From positions 5,581 to 69,580 of the forward strand of contig CAJUNP010000014.1 of NCBI GenBank assembly GCA_910587935.1: a stretch of 64,000 nucleotides of DNA. The letters are read 5' to 3'. Numbering within the stretch: the stretch's first letter is position 1; every line of letters begins with the position of its first letter. This document shows, piece by piece, positions 52,755-61,111 of the stretch. The notes beneath the pieces are model-generated. The model did not search any database, had not been told where the DNA came from, and saw only the letters and a program-made list of their open reading frames with translations. Source of the DNA: an uncultured Lachnospiraceae bacterium (GTDB lineage: Bacteria > Bacillota > Clostridia > Lachnospirales > Lachnospiraceae). The translations under genes and the position numbers were made by a program.

Positions 52755-53531
52755 ATGAATTATGATTATGAATATTTTAAAAAGGCTATTTTTGAAATGA
52801 CCAAGGTCGATCTGAACGCCTATAAAGAAAAGCAGATGAAGCGGCGTATCGATACTTTGATCAGTAAAAATGGAATAGCGGGTTATAACGAGTATGTACA
52901 GACCCTGAAGTCAGATAAAGAAAGATTTGAGGAATTTGTCAATTATATAACGATTAACGTTTCGGAGTTTTACCGTAATCCGGATCAATGGAAGCTGTTA
53001 GATCAGGAGATTGTGCCGGAACTGCTCCGTAAGTATGGGCGTAATCTGAAGATATGGAGTGCCGCGTGTTCTACCGGAGACGAGCCTTATTCTCTGGTAA
53101 TGGCGTTATCAAGGCATATTCCCTTAAGCCAGATTAAAATTCAGGCTACGGATCTTGATAAACAGGTAATTCAAAAGGCCAAGGTGGGACTTTATTCCGA
53201 AAAAAGTATTGTTTCCGTGCCGAAAGATTTAAAAGATAAGTACTTTACCAAGGTTGGACCGTCTTATCAGATTTCAGATGAAATAAAAAAGAGAGTGGAA
53301 TTTAAAGAACATAATCTGCTTCGGGACCCGTATCCGACAGGATACCATTTGATTGTATGCCGCAATGTATTAATTTATTTTACAGAAGAGGCAAAATGCG
53401 ATGTTTACCGCAAATTTCAAAAGGCGCTGGCGCCCGGCGGAATCTTGTTTATAGGCAGCACAGAACAGATTATTAACCACAAAGAGGTCGGGTACACAAG
53501 AAAGAATTCTTTTTATTACGAAAAGGCATAA
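52755..53531 (+). CDS. CheR-type protein-glutamate methyltransferase
   Basis: 258 residues. An N-terminal CheR helical domain (KEKQMKRRIDTLIS, NYITINVSEFYRNPDQW) and a SAM-binding Rossmann domain (KIWSAACSTGDEPYSLVMAL) are present, followed by LIVCRNVLIYF and LFIGSTEQI. It methylates chemoreceptor glutamates. No other chemotaxis gene is in the window. It lies 26 bases after the S1 gene and is followed by a bidirectional terminator. Confidence 0.93.
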   Translation: MNYDYEYFKKAIFEMTKVDLNAYKEKQMKRRIDTLISKNGIAGYNEYVQTLKSDKERFEEFVNYITINVSEFYRNPDQWKLLDQEIVPELLRKYGRNLKIWSAACSTGDEPYSLVMALSRHIPLSQIKIQATDLDKQVIQKAKVGLYSEKSIVSVPKDLKDKYFTKVGPSYQISDEIKKRVEFKEHNLLRDPYPTGYHLIVCRNVLIYFTEEAKCDVYRKFQKALAPGGILFIGSTEQIINHKEVGYTRKNSFYYEKA

Positions 53532-53536
53532 ACAGA

Positions 53537-53572
53537 CAGGCAGTTGTATGTAATGATACAACTGCCTGTTTA
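53537..53572 (+). terminator. Bidirectional terminator between cheR and the YprB-like gene
   Basis: A 13-bp perfect stem (53537-53549 with 53556-53568), a 6-base loop and a T-rich end; it serves two convergent genes. Confidence 0.88.
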
Positions 53573-54673
53573 TTATCTTTCCCATAGCATATCCAGCAAG
53601 TGTTTAGCATAAGCCGTAAAGAGCTCTCTGTTTTTTTTCGTTTCTTCCGTAACTTCAAAATAGAACAGTTTGGAGTTGTAGTCTTCTTTGAAGAAAGGTT
53701 CCACAAGAACCTTCCACTGCGGAAGATAAGTGGCGTATTTCCTGGTATAGCATGTCGCCGCGGTAGCCTGCATGCGGTGTCCTTTATCGACAAATGATGC
53801 GACGGACTTATGTAATGCGATATCCTCGGCGGGAAGATAGTAATAATCTTTGTAATTAGCGTAAAAATATTTCAGTTCCGCTTTATAAAGAGGAACTTTA
53901 ATGATTCCCTCCGTATCCGAAGCGGAAAAATAACATCCTTCAAAGCGGTCGGAAACGGCGGCCGGAAGAGGGGTTGGAAGCGTTAAGTTCATGATCAGTT
54001 CCTGTCCCATAGAACCGTTCACATCCTTATAATAATTGGCCTGAACCTTTTTTACCCGGATCTTCTCATGAAATAAGTCGTGGTAGGCCAGAATGGGAAG
54101 GATGGAAAGCATTCCGCGCATATCGTCGGCATTGTGGAGAAGAAGGAGTTTTTCGGAGTCGTCCGTAGGCGCCGCCGCGTAGTCGTGATAGACGCCAATC
54201 AGTTCTCCGCCGTTAAAGGTGTCGATTCGGTTGATTCCCAGAAACTGTTCCAGTGTTTGCTGTTTACAGTTGGGCAGACGCAGGAGCTGTTTGTAAGGTG
54301 CGGCGCGCCTGTAAAGGTCGATGCCCTCAAAGGGAGAAAAGTCCTGTTCTATATTGTACTGGGCACATTTTTGGAGGATAAACGGAAGGTCAAAGTTATT
54401 GCCGTTAAAATGGATTAAATGCGTGAATGGAGCGGCAAAGTCAAAGAAGGAGCAAAGCACCTCTTTTTCCTCTTCATAGGAAGCGGCAAGCCATTGGGTG
54501 AGCATCCAGACGGAGCCGTTATACCAGGCGCAGCCGATTAAATACAAAGAAGAGCTTTTTGCGGTGAAACCGGTGGTTTCTATATCCACAAAAAGGATTT
54601 TTTCAAGAGGAGCAATACGGTCTAAGGGATAAGTTACAATAAAATCGTTCAGTTCCTGTTCGATTGTTTTCAT
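53573..54673 (-). CDS. YprB-like ribonuclease H-fold exonuclease
   Basis: 366 residues. DEDD-type exonuclease motifs appear in the first half: DIETTG (FVDIETTGF), HFNGNNFDLPFI, and a closing HNADDMRGM. This fits the YprB RNase-H-like family, predicted to act on nucleic acid 3' ends; the exact substrate is not known. The second half is an uncharacterised beta-rich domain. The start at 54673 has AAAGGAGTG before it; the in-frame ATG at 54709 has no ribosome site. Confidence 0.85.
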   Translation of the reverse strand: MKTIEQELNDFIVTYPLDRIAPLEKILFVDIETTGFTAKSSSLYLIGCAWYNGSVWMLTQWLAASYEEEKEVLCSFFDFAAPFTHLIHFNGNNFDLPFILQKCAQYNIEQDFSPFEGIDLYRRAAPYKQLLRLPNCKQQTLEQFLGINRIDTFNGGELIGVYHDYAAAPTDDSEKLLLLHNADDMRGMLSILPILAYHDLFHEKIRVKKVQANYYKDVNGSMGQELIMNLTLPTPLPAAVSDRFEGCYFSASDTEGIIKVPLYKAELKYFYANYKDYYYLPAEDIALHKSVASFVDKGHRMQATAATCYTRKYATYLPQWKVLVEPFFKEDYNSKLFYFEVTEETKKNRELFTAYAKHLLDMLWER

Positions 54674-54805
54674 TGGCAGACACTCCTTTTTTGTTACTGT
54701 GCTTATCATATCATATTTTTGACCGGTTATGAATAAAAAATTTTCACAAATATTTAACGCGAATCAAAAAAATGGAGTAGTATTTTCCGTCGAAAAATAG
54801 TATAT

Positions 54806-54814
54806 TGGTATAGT
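54806..54814 (+). promoter_or_regulatory. Possible extended -10 promoter for the rnf operon
   Basis: TGGTATAGT (54806-54814) is a TGn-extended -10 with no clear -35, about 70 bases before rnfC. Confidence 0.4.
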
Positions 54815-54882
54815 AGTGATTTAAGCTGAGGAAACTCTGTTTCAGATTAAAAAAATGAATGCAGGAGGAAGGCAGGGGAACT

Positions 54883-56199
54883 ATGGCAAGATTAACTTTT
54901 ATAGGTGGAATCCATCCATATGACGGTAAAAACCTGTCCAAAAACAAGAGGATACGGGACGTGCTTCCCAAAGGGGATCTGGTGTATCCCTTATCGCAGC
55001 ATATCGGCGCACCGGCGGTTCCGATTGTAAAAGAGGGAGATCGTGTCCTGACCGGACAGAAAATCGCGGATGCGGCTGCATTTGTCTGCGCGCCCATTTA
55101 TGCGACGGTTTCAGGAACGGTTAAGGCAATCGAACCAAGGAGGGTGGTAACCGGCGATAACGTGATGAGTATCGTTGTCGAAAACGATGGAAAGTACGAG
55201 GAAACGGACCCGCTTCCCGTAAAAGAGCTTTCCGCATATACGAAGGAAGAAATTATAGAGCGGGTAAAGGAAGCTGGTGTCGTGGGGATGGGAGGCGCGG
55301 GTTTTCCCACCTTTATCAAGCTTTCTCCCAAGAATCCGGAAAAAATAGAATATTGTATTGTAAACGGCGCAGAGTGTGAGCCGTATCTTACTTCCGATTA
55401 CCGGAGGATGTTAGAGGAACCCGAGAAGGTTCTTGACGGTCTGCGCATCATGCTGAAGCTTTTTGACAAAGCCCAGGGAATTATTGCAATTGAAGACAAT
55501 AAACCGGAGTGTATTGAGCTTTTCAGAAAACTGACGAGGAATGAAACGCGGATCAGCGTAAAGGCGCTGAAAACAAAGTATCCGCAGGGGGCGGAGCGGC
55601 AGATTATTTATGCGACCACAGGCAGGGCGATCCATTCCGGTAAGCTTCCGGCGGATGCAGGCTGTATCGTTGATAATGTGGATACGGTAGTAGCCATATG
55701 CCATGCGGTTATGGAAGGCAAGCCTCTTATGGAGAGGATTGTGACGGTAACGGGCGACGCCATTGCAAAACCCAGGAATTTCAAAGTGCGGATCGGAACC
55801 AATTATCATGAATTGATTGAAGAGGCGGGCGGTTTTAAGGAACAGCCGGTTAAGGTCATATCCGGCGGGCCGATGATGGGATTCGGTATTTTTGATCTGG
55901 ATGTTCCTACCACGAAGACGGCGTCGGCCCTTCTTTGCCTGACCAAGGACGATGTATCCGCCATGGAGCCTACGGCATGTATCAATTGCGGCAAGTGTGT
56001 GGAAGTATGTCCCGGAAGAGTCGTGCCGAAGCTCCTGGCGGATTACGCGGAAAATTACAGGGAAGAGGAATTCCTTAAAAATAATGGCATGGAGTGCTGC
56101 GAATGTGGCTGCTGCAGTTACGTATGTCCTGCCAAAAGAACATTAACGCAGAGCATTAAGTCGATGAGAAAAATGATGCTGGCGAAGAAGAAAAAGTAG
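54883..56199 (+). CDS. rnfC: Rnf complex subunit C
   Basis: A 438-residue peripheral subunit that receives or donates NADH electrons. It has the glycine-rich nucleotide and FMN regions (GIHPYDGKNLSKN, VGMGGAGFPTFIKL, VNGAECEPYLTSDYR) and a C-terminal ferredoxin domain with two four-cysteine sets (CINCGKCVEVCP, CCECGCCSYVCP). The start at 54883 has AGGGG upstream. It is the first of six genes in the order CDGEAB, as in other clostridial Rnf operons. Confidence 0.96.
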   Translation: MARLTFIGGIHPYDGKNLSKNKRIRDVLPKGDLVYPLSQHIGAPAVPIVKEGDRVLTGQKIADAAAFVCAPIYATVSGTVKAIEPRRVVTGDNVMSIVVENDGKYEETDPLPVKELSAYTKEEIIERVKEAGVVGMGGAGFPTFIKLSPKNPEKIEYCIVNGAECEPYLTSDYRRMLEEPEKVLDGLRIMLKLFDKAQGIIAIEDNKPECIELFRKLTRNETRISVKALKTKYPQGAERQIIYATTGRAIHSGKLPADAGCIVDNVDTVVAICHAVMEGKPLMERIVTVTGDAIAKPRNFKVRIGTNYHELIEEAGGFKEQPVKVISGGPMMGFGIFDLDVPTTKTASALLCLTKDDVSAMEPTACINCGKCVEVCPGRVVPKLLADYAENYREEEFLKNNGMECCECGCCSYVCPAKRTLTQSIKSMRKMMLAKKKK

Positions 56200-56211
56200 G
56201 AGGGAGAATCC

Positions 56212-57141
56212 ATGAGTGATTTGATGAAGGTATCGTCCAATCCCCATATCCGGTCGCAATCCACTACCAGCAGCATTATGATGACGGTAATACTGGCGCT
56301 GCTTCCGGCTGCGGGGGTGGGAGTTTACAACTTTGGGCCGAAAGCGCTGATGCTGATTCTGATTACGGTCTTCAGTACGGTTCTGACGGAATTTTTATTT
56401 GGTTTACTGATTAAAAAGCAGACGGTGAGTGATCTTTCGGCAGTCGTTACCGGCTTGCTTCTGGCATTGAATCTGCCGGTGGGAGCGCCTTGGTGGATGG
56501 CGGTTTTAGGCGGCGTTTTTGCCATATTAGTCGTAAAATGCCTGTTTGGAGGATTGGGACAGAATTTTATGAATCCGGCTTTGGCGGCCAGATGTTTTCT
56601 GCTGATTTCTTTTCCCGCCATTATGACGGATTTTACCTGTGACGCCTATTCGGGGGCTACGCCTCTTGCTTTGCTGAAAGCCGGCGAAGATGTGGATATT
56701 ATGAATATGGTCACCGGGCATACGGCCGGAACGATCGGTGAGACTTCCATGATTGCGCTGATTTTAGGCGCGTGTATACTGCTTGTTTTCGGAGTTATCG
56801 ACTTAAAGGTTCCGGGTACATATCTTGTTACTTTTGTGATATTCCTGGGGATTTGCGGCGGACACGGGTTTAACCCGGCTTTTATCAGCGCGCATCTGGC
56901 GGGAGGCGGTCTGATGTTGGGCGCGTTCTTTATGGCAACCGATTATGTCACAAGACCGGTAACAAAACGGGGACAGTATGTATATGGTGCGATTCTTGGC
57001 GTGCTGACAGGAATTTTCCGTATTTTCGGGCCTTCGGCAGAAGGCGTTTCCTATGCGATTATTCTTTCCAATCTGTTAGTGCCATTGATTGAAAAATCGA
57101 CGATGCCCAAAGCATTTGGAAAAGGAGGGGAACGTTCATGA
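56212..57141 (+). CDS. rnfD: Rnf complex subunit D
   Basis: A 309-residue integral membrane protein with about ten helices. It carries a covalently bound FMN in related complexes; the attachment site is the threonine in DAYSGATPLALL, which fits the ApbE target motif D-x-x-S-G-A-T. It has the NFMNPALAARCFLL and LAGGGLMLGAFFMATDYVT regions of the family. It overlaps rnfG by four bases. Confidence 0.96.
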   Translation: MSDLMKVSSNPHIRSQSTTSSIMMTVILALLPAAGVGVYNFGPKALMLILITVFSTVLTEFLFGLLIKKQTVSDLSAVVTGLLLALNLPVGAPWWMAVLGGVFAILVVKCLFGGLGQNFMNPALAARCFLLISFPAIMTDFTCDAYSGATPLALLKAGEDVDIMNMVTGHTAGTIGETSMIALILGACILLVFGVIDLKVPGTYLVTFVIFLGICGGHGFNPAFISAHLAGGGLMLGAFFMATDYVTRPVTKRGQYVYGAILGVLTGIFRIFGPSAEGVSYAIILSNLLVPLIEKSTMPKAFGKGGERS

Positions 57142-57806
57142 GTGATGCGGCAGTGAAAAGACAGACGGCAAAAGGAAGCGGGAATGAAGCGGGAAGCATG
57201 CTTCATGATGCGCTGGTTCTTTTTATAATTACCCTGCTGGCCGGCGTGATTCTCGGATTTATTTACCAGATTACCAAGAATCCCATAGCGCTTCAGGAGG
57301 AGAAGAAAAAAACGGAAAGCTGCAAAGAGGTTTTTGTCGACGCCGTTTCTTTTGAGGAGTGCCCTGAATTTGACCTGGAGGAGGCTTCAAAGCACTTTGC
57401 ACAGGCAGGGTATGGCGCGCAGAGTATGACGGACGTCGTGCGCGCGGCAAAGGGTGCGGACGGAGAAAACATCGGTTATGTTCTTACGATTACGACTTCG
57501 GAAGGGTACGGAGGCGATATTGTGTTTACCATGGGTATCCGGCTGGACGGCACTTTAAACGGTATTTCGCTGCTGTCTATTTCCGAAACACCGGGGCTTG
57601 GCATGAAGGCGGAAGAAGTGCTAAAGCCGCAGTTTGCAGATAAAAACGCGGCGCAGTTTGAGTATACGAAGTCCGGTGCAGTCAGCGACAGCCAGATCGA
57701 TGCGATCAGCGGGGCGACCATAACCACAAACGCGATTACCAATGGAGTCAACGCGGGACTTGAGTATTTCAGAACGGTATTAAAGGAGGGACAGGGCAAT
57801 GAATAA
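57138..57806 (+). CDS. rnfG: Rnf complex subunit G
   Basis: 222 residues. One N-terminal membrane helix (about 24-48) anchors a domain outside the membrane. The covalent FMN site is the threonine in DAISGATITTNAI, again the ApbE motif. SETPGLGMKAEE is a family signature. It overlaps rnfD and rnfE by a few bases, so translation is coupled. Confidence 0.95.
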   Translation: MSDAAVKRQTAKGSGNEAGSMLHDALVLFIITLLAGVILGFIYQITKNPIALQEEKKKTESCKEVFVDAVSFEECPEFDLEEASKHFAQAGYGAQSMTDVVRAAKGADGENIGYVLTITTSEGYGGDIVFTMGIRLDGTLNGISLLSISETPGLGMKAEEVLKPQFADKNAAQFEYTKSGAVSDSQIDAISGATITTNAITNGVNAGLEYFRTVLKEGQGNE

Positions 57807-58536
57807 GGCAGGCGAGAGACTTGTAAACGGTCTGGTCAAAGAAAATCCCACCTTTGTGTTAATGCTGGGAATGTGTCCGACTCTTGCGGTTACGACCTCC
57901 GCCATGAACGGACTTGGCATGGGGCTTACCACCACGGTCGTGCTGGCGTTAAGTAATGTGATTATTTCCCTGCTTCGCGGGATTATTCCGGATAAGGTGA
58001 GAATTCCTGCGTTTATCGTAATCATCGCATCCTTTGTTACGATGGTGGAGCTTTTGCTGCAGGCTTATATTCCGGCGTTATACGACAGCCTGGGAATTTA
58101 TATTCCGTTGATCGTTGTTAATTGCATTATTCTCGGCAGGGCGGAGGCGTACGCTTCCAAAAATCCTGTCGTGCCGTCTTTCTTTGACGGACTTGGCATG
58201 GGGCTTGGATTTTCCTTTGCGCTGACCTGTATAGGAGCGCTCCGGGAACTGCTTGGTTCGGGAAAAGTGTTTGATTTTCAGGTGATGCCGGACAGCTTTG
58301 TACCCGTTGGTATTTTTGTGCTGGCGCCGGGCGCTTTCTTTGTATTGGCGGCTCTGACCGCATTGCAGAATTTAATCAAAATACGCAGTGAAAAAGCCGG
58401 AAAAGACGCGTCCAAAATACAGTCGGGCTGCAGCGAAGACTGTATGAACTGCAGGGATACCGGCTGCAGCAGACGATTTTACGGTGAAAAGGAAGAGATG
58501 GAAATTATCGATTTAAGGAAAGAGGAGGATGAATGA
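57799..58536 (+). CDS. rnfE: Rnf complex subunit E, with a cysteine-rich tail
   Basis: A 245-residue integral membrane subunit with about six helices, starting LVNGLVKENPTFVLMLGMCPTLAVT and with CIILGRAEAYASKN, both diagnostic. After the last helix there is a tail of about 45 residues with four cysteines in a C-x3-C-x2-C-x4-C pattern (GCSEDCMNCRDTGC) and a charged end. RnfE proteins of the classic form end soon after the last helix, so the tail is worth attention; it might bind a metal. Confidence 0.95.
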   Translation: MNKAGERLVNGLVKENPTFVLMLGMCPTLAVTTSAMNGLGMGLTTTVVLALSNVIISLLRGIIPDKVRIPAFIVIIASFVTMVELLLQAYIPALYDSLGIYIPLIVVNCIILGRAEAYASKNPVVPSFFDGLGMGLGFSFALTCIGALRELLGSGKVFDFQVMPDSFVPVGIFVLAPGAFFVLAALTALQNLIKIRSEKAGKDASKIQSGCSEDCMNCRDTGCSRRFYGEKEEMEIIDLRKEEDE

Positions 58537-59123
58537 TCATGGAACAGGTAAAGGATTTGTTGATTATACTGATTAGTTCTTCTCTGGTAAGCAACGTGGT
58601 GTTAAGTCAGTTTTTGGGACTGTGCCCGTTCCTCGGCGTATCAAAAAAAACAAATACGGCGGCGGGAATGGGAGTTGCCGTTATTTTTGTTATTACGCTG
58701 GCAAGCGCAGTATCCGGCGTTATTTATCAATTTGTTTTACAGCCCCTTTCCATCACATACCTGCAGACTATTGTATTTATTCTGGTGATTGCGGCGCTGG
58801 TTCAATTTGTAGAAATGTTTCTTAAAAAGTTTATGCCGCCCCTTTATAAGGCGCTGGGGGTATACCTTCCTCTGATTACGACAAACTGTGCGGTTCTTGG
58901 CGTGGCATTAACGAATGTGCAGAAAAAGTATGGAATTCTTTCCGGCGTTGTAAACGGCTTTGCAACGGCGGCAGGATTTACGATTGCGATTATCATTCTT
59001 TCCGGAATCAGGGAAAAAATCGAATATAATAAAATTCCGGAACCGTTTAAGGGAATGCCTATAGTGCTTTTGACCGCCGGACTTATGGCGATTGCATTTT
59101 GCGGCTTTTCCGGATTATTGTAG
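58533..59123 (+). CDS. rnfA: Rnf complex subunit A
   Basis: A 196-residue integral membrane subunit, homologous to RnfE and of opposite topology in the complex. SSLVSNVVLSQFLGLCPFLG and VYLPLITTNCAVLGVAL are typical; the conserved cysteines sit in membrane helices where a [2Fe-2S] site has been described in related complexes. The ATG at 58533 overlaps the rnfE stop; an ATG at 58539 has better spacing from GAGGAGG and is equally possible. Confidence 0.95.
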   Translation: MIMEQVKDLLIILISSSLVSNVVLSQFLGLCPFLGVSKKTNTAAGMGVAVIFVITLASAVSGVIYQFVLQPLSITYLQTIVFILVIAALVQFVEMFLKKFMPPLYKALGVYLPLITTNCAVLGVALTNVQKKYGILSGVVNGFATAAGFTIAIIILSGIREKIEYNKIPEPFKGMPIVLLTAGLMAIAFCGFSGLL

Positions 59124-59135
59124 GAGGTGGCCGTT

Positions 59136-59939
59136 ATGGAAATAGTATTGGGAATTTTAAAGGCGGCCGGCATGGTCGGAGGCGTAGGTTTGTTTATCGG
59201 CGTGTTCCTGGGGATCGCCGCAATTAAATTTAAAGTAAAAACAGATGAAAAAGAAGAAGCCGTCTTGGGGCTTCTGCCGGGAAATAACTGCGGCGGGTGC
59301 GGGTTCGCCGGCTGTTCGGGGCTTGCGGCAGCCATAGCCAAAGGAGAGGCCGCAGTAAATGCCTGTCCCGTAGGAGGGCAGCCCGTAGCCGATAAAATTG
59401 CGGCGGTGATGGGCGTGGAAACCGAATCGGGAATCCGAAAAACAGCTTTTGTGCGGTGTCAGGGAGACTGCGATAAGACCACGCTGGATTATGAATATAC
59501 GGGAATTGAGGACTGCCGGATGCTTTCTTTTGTTCCCAACGGAGGAGCCAAAACATGTAATTACGGATGTCTGGGATTTGGAAGCTGCGTAAAGGTCTGT
59601 CCCTTCGACGCGATTCATGTGGAAAACGGCGTAGCCGTGGTAGACAGGGAAAAATGCAAGGCCTGCGGCAAATGTATAGAGGTCTGTCCCAAGCATTTGA
59701 TTGAACTGATTCCCTATGACAGTAAATATGTCGTAGCCTGCAGTTCCGAAGATAAAGGCCCTGTCACAATGAAGGGATGTACGGCAGGATGTATCGGCTG
59801 CAGTCTTTGTGTGAAGGCATGTCCGCAGGGGGCTGTGAAAGTGGAAGCGTTTCATGCGGCGATCGATCAGGAATCCTGTATCGGCTGCGGCGTCTGCGCG
59901 GAAAAGTGTCCCAAAAAGGCAATTGTGGAAGTGAGATAA
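59136..59939 (+). CDS. rnfB: Rnf complex subunit B
   Basis: 267 residues. An N-terminal membrane helix is followed by a [4Fe-4S] domain with NNCGGCGFAGCSGLA and several ferredoxin-like CxxCxxC(x)nC clusters (CVKVCPF, CKACGKCIEVCP, CIGCSLCVKACP, CIGCGVCAEKCP). It passes electrons between ferredoxin and the membrane subunits. The ATG at 59136 has GGAGG eight bases upstream; the GTG at 59127 lies inside that site and is rejected. Confidence 0.96.
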   Translation: MEIVLGILKAAGMVGGVGLFIGVFLGIAAIKFKVKTDEKEEAVLGLLPGNNCGGCGFAGCSGLAAAIAKGEAAVNACPVGGQPVADKIAAVMGVETESGIRKTAFVRCQGDCDKTTLDYEYTGIEDCRMLSFVPNGGAKTCNYGCLGFGSCVKVCPFDAIHVENGVAVVDREKCKACGKCIEVCPKHLIELIPYDSKYVVACSSEDKGPVTMKGCTAGCIGCSLCVKACPQGAVKVEAFHAAIDQESCIGCGVCAEKCPKKAIVEVR

Positions 59940-59952
59940 GAGTAAAACGAAG

Positions 59953-59986
59953 AGGATGATTCCGATAATACAGCCGGAATCATCCT
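59953..59986 (+). terminator. Terminator between rnfB and apbE
   Basis: A 12-bp perfect stem (59953-59964 with 59975-59986) ends exactly where the apbE stop begins. It probably stops transcription in both directions, though the T-tract on each side is short. Confidence 0.7.
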
Positions 59987-60973
59987 TTAATATGTTGTAT
60001 GGATTTGTTTGTCGTAAGTGATAAATATTGCTTCTATATCGTTCAGAGTATTGATATAAGCCGCAGCATCCTCATACCCCATGGTAAAGCAGGCGGTGGA
60101 GAGCGCGTCGCCGGTCAGGGAAGATTCGGACAAAATCGTAACGGAAAAAAGATCGTTTTCAATAGGATAGCCGGTTGAAGTGTCCAGAATATGATGAAAC
60201 AGTTTTCCTCCGTGTTCGAAGTACCGCTCATAAATACCGGAAGATACGACGGAACTGTTGCGGACGGGAAGTGTCAGTGCGGAAGTGCCGGTATCGGAAA
60301 AAGGTTCCTGAATTCCGATTGTAAAAGGCTTACCTCCCGGTTTGGAGCCGAGAGCCAGGACGTTCCCGCCCAGATTGATTAAGGCGCCGGTTACGCCTTC
60401 ATTTTGTAAGTACTCTTTTATTTTATCGGCAATATAGCCTTTGGCAAGAAATCCCAGGTCCAGTACGGCGCAGGGGTCCGAGAGTGTGACCCTATTACCG
60501 GAAATCTGTACGCAGCGGTAATCTACATGAGACAAAGCCTCCTGAATAGAAAGTTCTTCGGGCGGCGCCCCTTCGTTTTCCCTGTGAAAGTCCCACAGCC
60601 GGCTGACTGCGCCGATGGTAGGATCCACTTTCCCGTCCGTTAAAGCCGCATACTGCAAAGCCGTTTCAAGAAGCAGGATTGTTTCGGAAGATACGGAAAC
60701 GGGAGAGCCTTCGGCATGATTTATTTTGTATATATCCGAGCCTTCTTTTGTACGGCTTAATAAATCTTCATAGTATTGCGCCAATTCAAAACAGGAGTCT
60801 AAAAGCGTTTCGTCCGCAGGTGAATAAATGGTTATGGAAACGACGGTATCAAAATAAAAGCCGGTCCGGGTAACCGGTTTTGAGCGGCTTAAGTAACAGC
60901 CCGAAAAAGAGCCGGCAAAAAGAAAAAAAGACAATATGCCTGTAAAGAAACGTTTTGTTACGGATTTTCTCAT
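59987..60973 (-). CDS. apbE: FAD:protein FMN transferase ApbE (lipoprotein)
   Basis: 328 residues. A lipoprotein signal (FFLFAGSFSGCY) places it outside the membrane, where RnfD and RnfG have their flavin sites. It has the ApbE motifs GFYFDTVVSITIY, KVDPTIGAVSRLWDF, LDLGFLAKGYIADKI, LINLGGNVLALGSKPG and the closing ILDTSTGYPI and TGDALSTACFTMG. It transfers FMN from FAD onto Thr of SGAT motifs. It is convergent with rnfB but clearly functionally linked. Confidence 0.96.
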   Translation of the reverse strand: MRKSVTKRFFTGILSFFLFAGSFSGCYLSRSKPVTRTGFYFDTVVSITIYSPADETLLDSCFELAQYYEDLLSRTKEGSDIYKINHAEGSPVSVSSETILLLETALQYAALTDGKVDPTIGAVSRLWDFHRENEGAPPEELSIQEALSHVDYRCVQISGNRVTLSDPCAVLDLGFLAKGYIADKIKEYLQNEGVTGALINLGGNVLALGSKPGGKPFTIGIQEPFSDTGTSALTLPVRNSSVVSSGIYERYFEHGGKLFHHILDTSTGYPIENDLFSVTILSESSLTGDALSTACFTMGYEDAAAYINTLNDIEAIFITYDKQIHTTY

Positions 60974-61000
60974 AAATTACAGCCTTTTCTGTTTTTGCAT

Positions 61001-61029
61001 ATTATAGCACGCTTAAGGCGGCAGGTAAA
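61001..61029 (-). promoter_or_regulatory. Promoter for apbE
   Basis: Minus strand TTTACC (61029-61024), 17 bases, TATAAT (61006-61001), with a TGC extension before the -10. Confidence 0.75.
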
Positions 61030-61049
61030 GACTGCCAGCAAGGACCCGC

Positions 61050-61078
61050 TTTACAAAACGCGTCCGGTCGGATAAAAT
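61050..61078 (+). promoter_or_regulatory. Promoter for the GH25 lysozyme gene
   Basis: TTTACA (61050-61055), 17 bases, TAAAAT (61073-61078), about 35 bases before the ATG. Confidence 0.7.
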
Positions 61079-61111
61079 ATAAGAATACTATGCGAAAGGC
61101 AGAGATAAACT

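Noticed and set aside
59157..59855. A 232-residue frame on the minus strand across rnfB
   Set aside because: It is a mirror of the cysteine- and glycine-rich rnfB code, has no ribosome site and no recognisable family, and rnfB is certain.
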